In this document: positions 7,071 to 13,433 of the stretch, one piece after another
Layout of the letters: the number at the start of each line of letters is the position of its first letter
Numbering within the stretch: the first letter of the stretch is position 1
Source: Marinoscillum sp964351885
Lineage (GTDB): Bacteria; Bacteroidota; Bacteroidia; Cytophagales; Cyclobacteriaceae
Assembly (NCBI GenBank): GCA_964351885.1
Contig: CAYGPP010000114.1
Location: forward strand, 1 to 13,433
Reading direction: 5' to 3'
Length of the DNA: 13,433 nt
Made by a program: the position numbers and the translations under genes
The notes under the pieces: model-generated
What the model was told of the DNA's origin: nothing
The model's input: only the letters and a program-made list of their open reading frames with translations
Databases searched by the model: none

Positions 7071-9148
7071 TTAGATATGCTTACCTATTCGTTATTTTTC
7101 TGTTGGCCTCTTGCGAACTCAGACAAACGAGTTCACAAGGCAAAAACTTCACGAGCAAAGTCGATCAGGTTTCCAGACAAAAAATAGATGATTCGAAGTT
7201 TCTTGAGTTTTTTAACGAACCCACGCAATCAATCGAAACCGCATTTAATCCTCTCCCAACTGGATCCGTAAAGCCCGCTGGATGGATTGCAAAGATGATG
7301 TCTGAAGATATCAAAACAGGAATGATTGCAAACCTACCCAAGCACTTTCCAAGCATTATCAATGACGACATCTATCACCAAAATAGAAGAGGTGGTTTGG
7401 ATGATGTTCCTGATATGGGTGACTTGGTTTTAGTAGGCGATGAATGGGAAACATCCATTATGTGGTGGAATGCTGAGACCATCGGCAATTGGTGGGATGG
7501 ATATGTACGTCACGCTTATTTGGTAGACGATCGAGATGCTATTCACCTTAGTGAAAAAATCGTAGATCGTTTACTTAAAAGTCAAGATGAATCAGGATAC
7601 ATCGGGATTTACAAACCGAATCTGCGCTATCAGCACAAGGGATCCAATGGAGAACTTTGGGCACAAACTACTGCTTTTAGGATGCTTTTAGCATACTATG
7701 AATTTACTGATAGCATGGAAGTACTTACGGCGGTAGTACGAGCCATGAAGCTTACCATGCAAGCATATGGGCCTTCTGGCTCAAACCCTTTTGACCTTAC
7801 AAATGAGTTTGGAGGTGTCACACATGGATTAATGCTCACGGATGTTTGTGAATCGCTTCATCGTATTACAGGAAATTCCATCTATCGGGATTATGCCACA
7901 TTTCTCTATAGATCGTATTCCACTTTTGGCGTCAATCGTGCCTTCAACGATCTGAGATATTCTTCTCTCATCCTAAAAGACAAAGCATTCTCTGCTCACG
8001 CTGTGCATACCTATGAGCACTTTAGAAGCTTGCTCCAAGCCTATTATCATACTGGTTTCGATGAGTTGAAAACAGCTACCGATAACGCATTTTACAAACT
8101 CAAATCTTGCATACTGCCAAGTGGTGCTGGGCATGGTAATGAATGGATAGCGGAACTGCCAGCAGACCCAACAAAGACGGCTACCGAATTTTGTGCCTTA
8201 CTAGAGTTAAGAAATTCTTATTCCTCAGCATTATTCAAAACTGGTAATCTGGAATTTGCTGACAATGCAGAAAAAATAACTTTCAACGCAATGATGGGAT
8301 TTAGAGATGAAGCTGGCAAAGCCATCACTTATGGTAAAGCCGATAATGCCTATCAGCTTGACGGACAACATTATCACACTGATGGTAAAGCCTCGAAAGA
8401 TCCACGATTTAAATACTCACCTGTTCATTCAGATCCTGCGGTCTGCTGCGTTCCAAATTATGGTAGAAATATGAGCTACTATCTCGATCAGATGTGGGGA
8501 AAGAAAGACGAAAATTTATATGCTTTGATGTATGGACCTTCTACCTTTTCCACCTTGATCAAAGGTGTCAATGTAAATATTGACCAAAAAACAGCATATC
8601 CATTCGAAGATTCCATTGTCATGGAAGTCAATTTGGAAAGTCTGATAGATTTTTCTCTCGTTCTAAGAATTCCAAGCTGGTCAAAATCTGTTCAAATCAA
8701 CGGCGAAAATCAAGATCAGCTTATAGAAAATGGATTCCTCAAATTAAAACGGCGCTGGGAAAAGCATAATACTTTGGAGATTGTGTTTGAGAGAGCTGTT
8801 GAGCAACAATCTTTTGGTAAGGAAGTCTATTACCAACACGGCCCACTTGTCTACGCCTTACCAATCGAGCATAAGAAAAAAATCATAAAAACTTACGATA
8901 ACAATCAATTCTCTGATTATTACGCTCTCCCCATCAATAACTCATGGTCGGATCTCAGTATGATCAAGAATGGAAAAGCGACGTTGTATCAAACCAGCAA
9001 CTTAGCTAATTCATGGCCTTGGCACAACGCCTCAACCTACATCAACGCCGAATTCTACAATCATAAAGATGGTGAAATAGTAACCAAAAAATTGCTGCCG
9101 CTTGGCAGCACCACTCTTCGAAAATTAACTTTTTACACTCATGAATAA
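7067..9148 (+). CDS. GH127 (DUF1680) family glycoside hydrolase, beta-L-arabinofuranosidase-like lipoprotein
   Basis: A 693-residue lipoprotein: signal sequence MIRYAYLFVIFLLASC with lipobox LASC and acylated Cys16. The family opening PTGSVKPAGWI (about 65-75) is followed by an (alpha/alpha)6 barrel at about 130-480, with WWDGYVRHAYLV, LLKSQDESGYIG and GELWAQTTAFRMLLAYY. In characterised GH127 enzymes a Glu and three Cys bind zinc and one Cys is the nucleophile. Here these are Glu374 and Cys376 (E-F-C) and the Cys460-Cys461 pair in AVCCVPNYGRN, so the enzyme appears active. Glu359 is a candidate acid/base. A beta-rich C-terminal domain follows (LVLRIPSWSKSVQINGE, then YYQHGPLVYALPIE). The expected action is release of beta-L-arabinofuranose or a related sugar from a glycan. 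The exact substrate and the choice between GH127 and GH146 are not settled by sequence alone. It overlaps its neighbours by 4 and 8 bases. Confidence 0.88.
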   Translation: MIRYAYLFVIFLLASCELRQTSSQGKNFTSKVDQVSRQKIDDSKFLEFFNEPTQSIETAFNPLPTGSVKPAGWIAKMMSEDIKTGMIANLPKHFPSIINDDIYHQNRRGGLDDVPDMGDLVLVGDEWETSIMWWNAETIGNWWDGYVRHAYLVDDRDAIHLSEKIVDRLLKSQDESGYIGIYKPNLRYQHKGSNGELWAQTTAFRMLLAYYEFTDSMEVLTAVVRAMKLTMQAYGPSGSNPFDLTNEFGGVTHGLMLTDVCESLHRITGNSIYRDYATFLYRSYSTFGVNRAFNDLRYSSLILKDKAFSAHAVHTYEHFRSLLQAYYHTGFDELKTATDNAFYKLKSCILPSGAGHGNEWIAELPADPTKTATEFCALLELRNSYSSALFKTGNLEFADNAEKITFNAMMGFRDEAGKAITYGKADNAYQLDGQHYHTDGKASKDPRFKYSPVHSDPAVCCVPNYGRNMSYYLDQMWGKKDENLYALMYGPSTFSTLIKGVNVNIDQKTAYPFEDSIVMEVNLESLIDFSLVLRIPSWSKSVQINGENQDQLIENGFLKLKRRWEKHNTLEIVFERAVEQQSFGKEVYYQHGPLVYALPIEHKKKIIKTYDNNQFSDYYALPINNSWSDLSMIKNGKATLYQTSNLANSWPWHNASTYINAEFYNHKDGEIVTKKLLPLGSTTLRKLTFYTHE

Positions 9149-10541
9149 AATCTTGAAAAACAGCCAATTATTAGCATTTGGGCTTCTTGCTGCCATATTC
9201 TTCTCTTGCAATGAATCCAAAAACCAGGAGATAATCGAATCCCTTTCACCAAACATAGTCCTCATAGTAGCGGATGACTTGGGTTATCCATATGCAGGTT
9301 TTATGGGAGACACCATCGTGCAGACTCCTCATCTGGATACGCTAGCAAACATGGGTACTGTCTTTACTCAAGGCATGGTTACCCAAAGCCATTGTGCGCC
9401 TTCACTGCGAACGCTAATTACCGGGCTTCATGCAGAGGAATTTGACCTCCAACAAGAGATTTTCAGGGAAGAAAATCGAGAGACACTTACAGCTAACCTT
9501 TCTCAGGAAGACAGCATTCTGTGGGAACGAGAATTCCAGTGGAAGTCTATGTCATTCTTCCAGACATTGCCAAAGTACCTTGACGAAAAAGGTTACACGA
9601 GTTTCCAAGGCGGAAAATGGTGGGAATTCAGTTATGAAAATGGTGGATTCACTGAAGGCATGAGCACAGGATGGACGAAGGAAGATCGAAAGAGCAACGA
9701 CTTTTTTTACAAACTCATGGGAAATGAGGGGCTTAAATTAGGAAGAGTGACAAACCAGCCAGTTTATGACTTCATCGAGAAACAGAAAGACAATCCATTC
9801 TTTGTGTGGTATGCTCCTGACCTACCTCATTATCCGCTGAATGCTGCAGATAAGTATTACAATATTTACAAAGACTTGAACCTCTCCGAATCAGCCAAAA
9901 GGTACTATGCCAATGTCACATGGTTTGATGACAACATTGGAGAATTGACCGGTTACTTCGAGGAAAAGGGATTGATGGAAAACACCCTCTTTATCTATGT
10001 CAACGACAATGGGTGGGATCAAACACCTACGGCTGAGTATAGACATGACTCGCTTCGCTGGCACAATGGTGGGCCAAAAGGAAAAGGCTCCTATTACGAC
10101 CAGACCTTTAGAACTCCTATCATTTTCACTTGGAAAGGAACCTTACCTCAAGCACAAGTCAAAAATGAATTGATCAGCTCAATGGATGTATTGCCCACCA
10201 TTCTCGATTATGTAGCTATTCAGAAGCCAGAACACCTAAGAGGGCGCTCTTATAGAGATAATATTGAAACTGGAAATGATGAAGGTCGTGACATGGTTTT
10301 TGGCAAAATCACTCAACTGTTTGATCCAAACAACAAAACCTTCATGGGACAACCCGCTAACGGATACTGGGTTCGGACGCCCAGGTATCATTATGTACAG
10401 GACATTGGCAATGACGAAGAGCTGCTTTTCCACATGGAAAGCGACCCTATGAATGACGAAAACATTGCTGCTGAAAATCCAGAAATCACTGCTAAGTTTA
10501 AAGAGGCAATTGGCAACTGGCGAAAAGAAATAGGGATATGA
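9141..10541 (+). CDS. Sulfatase (alkaline phosphatase superfamily) lipoprotein with unusual active-site motif
   Basis: A 466-residue lipoprotein (signal ending IFFSC, acylated Cys23). The sulfatase fold is clear: PNIVLIVADDLGYPYAG with metal-binding Asp45 and Asp46, TPHLDTLANMGTVF, the active-site loop, and FIYVNDNGWDQ with metal ligands Asp289 and Asn290. Next comes GPKGKGSYYDQTFRTPIIF and then SSMDVLPTILDYVAI, which is the usual C-terminal part of the S1 catalytic domain. The active-site Cys85, normally matured to formylglycine, sits in HCAPSLRTLITG. The standard motif is C-x-P-S-R, but here position 89 is Leu and Arg is one residue later (Arg90). The spacing to the T-G end is unchanged, so it is a substitution rather than an insertion. 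Some natural sulfatase subgroups may carry C-x-P-S-L, so activity is plausible but unproven. The substrate is probably a sulfated glycan, given the GH127 neighbour. Confidence 0.9.
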   Translation: MNKILKNSQLLAFGLLAAIFFSCNESKNQEIIESLSPNIVLIVADDLGYPYAGFMGDTIVQTPHLDTLANMGTVFTQGMVTQSHCAPSLRTLITGLHAEEFDLQQEIFREENRETLTANLSQEDSILWEREFQWKSMSFFQTLPKYLDEKGYTSFQGGKWWEFSYENGGFTEGMSTGWTKEDRKSNDFFYKLMGNEGLKLGRVTNQPVYDFIEKQKDNPFFVWYAPDLPHYPLNAADKYYNIYKDLNLSESAKRYYANVTWFDDNIGELTGYFEEKGLMENTLFIYVNDNGWDQTPTAEYRHDSLRWHNGGPKGKGSYYDQTFRTPIIFTWKGTLPQAQVKNELISSMDVLPTILDYVAIQKPEHLRGRSYRDNIETGNDEGRDMVFGKITQLFDPNNKTFMGQPANGYWVRTPRYHYVQDIGNDEELLFHMESDPMNDENIAAENPEITAKFKEAIGNWRKEIGI

Positions 10542-12511
10542 AAATACTAACTTCACTCAACGAATTATTCAATAGGATCCTCCGACAGCCACTCTTACTC
10601 GTTTTTTCAATACTCATTTTAACAGGATGTCAGACCTCCTCCAATAACGATACGGTCATTGAAGAAACTCAGGAAAAGACTACCGCCTTCGAAGATCCGC
10701 CGGCTTGGGCTGGTGAAGTAGTCTGGTATCAGATCATGGTGGAGCGTTTCCGCAATGGTGACGCTTCTAATGATCCAACTCATGAAGACATAGAAGGCAC
10801 GTATCCGGGTTACATTCCAGAAGATTGGCATGTCACCCCTTGGACTCAAGATTGGTACGAGCCGGAGGATTACATGTCTGGGATCGAAAAAGAAAAAGAC
10901 TTTTACGGCAATCCAGTCACTTCATTTGCTGCCAAAGCACAACTCAAAAGATATGGAGGAGATCTCCAAGGCATCTTAGACCAGATGGACTACTTGGACT
11001 CTCTTGGAGTCACCGCGATCTTCTTCAATCCGCTCAACGATGCGCCTTCGTTACACAAGTATGATGCACGGCATTGGCGACACATCGATCGAAATTTTGG
11101 GCCCGATCCAAGAGGTGATGTGGAGATCATGAATAGTGAAACGCCAGATGATCCTGCCACTTGGAAGATGTCCAGCGCAGATCAAATGTTTGTCGATGTG
11201 GTCGCGGCTTTTCATGAGCGTGGCATCAAAGTCATTCTTGACTACTCATGGAACCATACTGGCCATACTTTCTGGGCATGGCAAGATCTCTTGAAAAATC
11301 AGCGAGCATCCAAGTATGCCGATTGGTATTGGGTGAAGCAGTTTGATGATCCTGCTACCGAAGAAAATGAATTTGAATACAATGGCTGGGCGAACGTCTA
11401 TGATCTCCCTGAGATCAAGGAAACAGTCTTCATCGATCATAGCAAAGGCGTGAAAGCCTCGGAGGGCGATATCCTACTGCCAGAAGTCAAAAACCACATT
11501 TTCGCGATTACGCGCAAATGGCTTGATCCCAATGGTGATGGCAATCCTGAAGATGGCGTAGATGGCTACCGACTAGATGTGGCTGCCGAAGTACCGCTAG
11601 GATTCTGGCGTGAATACCGCAAAGTGGTTCGGGATATCAATCCAGAAACCTACCTCGTGGGAGAAGTTTGGTGGGCAGAGTGGCCAGATCATTTGCTAGA
11701 GCCTGAGCCATTTGTCCGTGGCGATGTGTTTGACTCGCCTATGAACTACCGCTGGTATCGTGCGGCAAGACATTTTTTCAATGCCTCGCCTACTGCCATA
11801 TCTCCATCTGAGTTTGTAGATAGCTTGGTGTCGTTTAGTGACAACCTGCGTCCTCAAACCAACCGTGCCATGATGAACCTTACGGCAAGTCATGATGTGC
11901 CTCGTGTGCTCACCGCATTGTTCAACAAAAACAAATACAAGGTAGACACCAACCCATCTGAGACCTCAGATTACAAAATCCACAAACCTGATCCTGCAAG
12001 CTACCAGACGCTCTTCATGCTGCTAGCCCATCAATATACCTATGTAGGCGCGCCGCATATCTGGGCTGGAGATGAGATGGGCATGTGGGGAGGCGATGAC
12101 CCCTCAACGCGTAAACCGCTGATCTGGCCAGACTATGATTTTGAAGATGAGACTACCCATCCGCTAGGCCGTGAACGCCCAAGGGATGAGGTCAAATTCA
12201 ATGACGAGGTGTTCAACTACCACAGGCAATTGATTGCGCTGCGCAAAGACAATCCAGTGCTGACCAAAGGCAACATTGAATACATTCTGATCAATAATGC
12301 AGAAAACACATTGGCCTATAGCCGATATGATGAATCACAAGAAGTGATAGCCGTCTTCAATGCTTCCAATGAACCGAAGCTGATCACAGTAACTCCTCGC
12401 ATTGATGGTGATTTCAAAGACGCACTAGGCGGTACCGAAGTGAGCCAATCAGACGAAGGCCTACAACTAACACTTGCGGGACGCAGTGCAGCCATCCTAA
12501 TCCGACAATAG
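10538..12511 (+). CDS. GH13 alpha-amylase family lipoprotein (neopullulanase/cyclomaltodextrinase-like)
   Basis: A 657-residue lipoprotein (lipobox LTGC, acylated Cys31). It starts in the operon's ATGA overlap with the sulfatase stop. The (beta/alpha)8 barrel starts at VVWYQIMVERFRNGD (about residue 60). Conserved GH13 regions are all present: region I DYSWNH (235-240), region V-like LPEIKE, region II DGYRLD with nucleophile Asp347, region III GEVWW with acid/base Glu376, and region IV SHDVPR with His452-Asp453. The all-beta domain C covers about the last 80 residues (LAYSRYDESQEVIAVFNASN). There is no N-terminal CBM34-like domain; a Trp/Tyr-rich insert lies at about 85-115 instead. It should hydrolyse alpha-1,4 (perhaps alpha-1,6) glucans or maltodextrins at the outer membrane or in the periplasm. 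Sampled lines here run near 55% GC, well above the GH127 gene. Confidence 0.93.
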   Translation: MKILTSLNELFNRILRQPLLLVFSILILTGCQTSSNNDTVIEETQEKTTAFEDPPAWAGEVVWYQIMVERFRNGDASNDPTHEDIEGTYPGYIPEDWHVTPWTQDWYEPEDYMSGIEKEKDFYGNPVTSFAAKAQLKRYGGDLQGILDQMDYLDSLGVTAIFFNPLNDAPSLHKYDARHWRHIDRNFGPDPRGDVEIMNSETPDDPATWKMSSADQMFVDVVAAFHERGIKVILDYSWNHTGHTFWAWQDLLKNQRASKYADWYWVKQFDDPATEENEFEYNGWANVYDLPEIKETVFIDHSKGVKASEGDILLPEVKNHIFAITRKWLDPNGDGNPEDGVDGYRLDVAAEVPLGFWREYRKVVRDINPETYLVGEVWWAEWPDHLLEPEPFVRGDVFDSPMNYRWYRAARHFFNASPTAISPSEFVDSLVSFSDNLRPQTNRAMMNLTASHDVPRVLTALFNKNKYKVDTNPSETSDYKIHKPDPASYQTLFMLLAHQYTYVGAPHIWAGDEMGMWGGDDPSTRKPLIWPDYDFEDETTHPLGRERPRDEVKFNDEVFNYHRQLIALRKDNPVLTKGNIEYILINNAENTLAYSRYDESQEVIAVFNASNEPKLITVTPRIDGDFKDALGGTEVSQSDEGLQLTLAGRSAAILIRQ

Positions 12512-12513
12512 CC

Positions 12514-13428
12514 ATGAAGAAGCTCTTTTCAGTTACAATCATGCTGGCAGTAGCCAGTGTTTGCTTGGCGCAAAAACCTAAACTAGCTTCAGGAAGTCTC
12601 GAAAGGATGACGGCTTTCCCTTCACAGTATGTTACCGAGCGAAATGTAGATGTTTGGTTACCAGATGGATACGATAGCACGGCAGCTTACCCAGTGCTCT
12701 ATATGCATGATGGCAATATGCTCTTTGATAGCACCACCACTTGGAATGGCCAAGAATGGGGCATGGATGAAGCGCTAGGCCGATTGATCGAAAGCAAAGA
12801 AATCCCGCCTTGCATCTTGGTAGCGATATGGAATGTACCTGCAGAACGGAAGCCTGACTACACCCCACAGAAGCCATTCCTTACCTTGCCAGCTGCTATC
12901 CAAGATTCCCTCTACAACTTGGTGAGCTACGGCCAAAAGCTCTTCCCAATAGCCGTACAATCTGACGAATACCTAAAGTTCATAGTGAACGAACTTAAGC
13001 CCTTCATAGATACCCAATACGCCACCAAGCCTGACCGAGGCAATACCTTCATCATGGGATCCAGCATGGGCGGATTGATCTCTATGTATGCGTTCATGGA
13101 GTATCCAGAAGTCTTCGGTGGCGCGGCATGCCTGTCTACACATTGGACACTGGGCTATGCCGCTACAGACATCATCCCTGAGCGCTTTCGCAATTATATG
13201 CTTGCCAGAGCTGGCCTGATGGCTGGCCGAAAGCTATACATGGATCATGGCACCACCACACTTGATGCCCTTTACCCTCCCTACCAAAAGCTATTTGATG
13301 AGGCTCTCATGCCTTACGGCATCTCACCCAATTCATACCAAAGCCAAGCCTACGAAGGAGCCGCGCACACAGAGGTGGACTGGGGCAAGCGGATAGCTAC
13401 GCCACTGCTTTTCCTACTCGGAAAATAG
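12514..13428 (+). CDS. Alpha/beta-hydrolase, putative esterase (Pfam Esterase / esterase-D-like), exported
   Basis: A 304-residue protein with a Sec signal peptide (MKKLFSVTIMLAVASVCLA, cleavage likely before Gln20), so periplasmic or secreted. ERNVDVWLPDGYDSTAAYPVLYMHDGNMLFD is the typical start of the esterase fold. The nucleophile is Ser184 in GSSMGG (G-x-S-x-G). The acid is probably Asp244 (YMDHG) and the base His285 (GAAHTEVDW), giving a complete triad. The length is normal and the stop is inside the window, so the gene is whole. The family includes carbohydrate esterases (CE1-like), ferric-siderophore esterases and S-formylglutathione hydrolases. Placed 2 bases after a GH13 gene, it most likely removes acyl groups from a glycan, though the substrate is not shown. 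It shares the higher GC of the GH13 gene, suggesting the two travel together. Confidence 0.88.
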   Translation: MKKLFSVTIMLAVASVCLAQKPKLASGSLERMTAFPSQYVTERNVDVWLPDGYDSTAAYPVLYMHDGNMLFDSTTTWNGQEWGMDEALGRLIESKEIPPCILVAIWNVPAERKPDYTPQKPFLTLPAAIQDSLYNLVSYGQKLFPIAVQSDEYLKFIVNELKPFIDTQYATKPDRGNTFIMGSSMGGLISMYAFMEYPEVFGGAACLSTHWTLGYAATDIIPERFRNYMLARAGLMAGRKLYMDHGTTTLDALYPPYQKLFDEALMPYGISPNSYQSQAYEGAAHTEVDWGKRIATPLLFLLGK

Positions 13429-13433
13429 CCAAC

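Noticed and set aside
12414..12960. Minus-strand open frames across the GH13/esterase junction
   Set aside because: Low-complexity, family-less translations opposite two well-supported genes; treated as shadows.

Overview
The window looks like chromosomal DNA from a Bacteroidota bacterium, probably a free-living, polysaccharide-degrading marine lineage in or near Cytophagales/Flavobacteriia. The evidence is moderate GC content, starts with no clear Shine-Dalgarno, a membrane-anchored LytTR regulator, a TIGR00266/AIM24 protein, several exported lipoprotein glycan enzymes including a sulfatase, and intergenic palindromic repeats of the GTCAT...ATGAC type. The genus is not identified. No RNA genes, CRISPR arrays, insertion sequences or phage genes were seen.

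Left part (1-3644, all + strand). The window opens inside an SGNH/GDSL esterase, followed 2 bases later by a secreted protein with a DUF6624-like C-terminal half. Next come an S41 (CtpA-like) PDZ protease with an intact Ser/Lys dyad and an AIM24/TIGR00266 protein. These read as ordinary housekeeping or accessory genes.

Middle part (3645-6260). A 431-base stretch before the next annotated ATG holds three palindromic repeat units; two are diverged copies of one sequence and two fold as an outer stem with two inner hairpins. The same stretch holds the unannotated N-terminal coding part of an MFS transporter. Codons for a full first membrane helix run upstream of the usable ATG but have no standard start in frame. 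A possible original ATG at 3976 is one base out of frame. The transporter ends 8 bases from a convergent gene for a four-helix membrane protein with a LytTR DNA-binding domain.

Right part (6261-13428, + strand). Five tightly packed genes, with overlaps of 4, 8 and 4 bases and a 2-base gap, form one probable operon. In order they are a phytanoyl-CoA-dioxygenase-like Fe(II)/2-oxoglutarate enzyme (cytoplasmic), a GH127/DUF1680 beta-L-arabinofuranosidase-like lipoprotein, a sulfatase lipoprotein with the unusual active-site motif CAPSLR, a GH13 alpha-amylase-family lipoprotein, and a periplasmic esterase with a Ser/Asp/His triad. No SusC/SusD pair lies in the window. The set suggests breakdown of a sulfated glycan carrying arabinofuranose-like residues, joined to an alpha-glucan module of visibly higher GC. 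The LytTR gene is transcribed away from this operon across a 278-base (to its ATG, 287-base) shared region that contains a short inverted repeat and repeated TAATTGnnA words, so it is a candidate local regulator.

The points most worth a second look are the sulfatase motif, the broken or non-canonical start of the transporter, the clustered structured repeats, and the mixed operon led by a dioxygenase.
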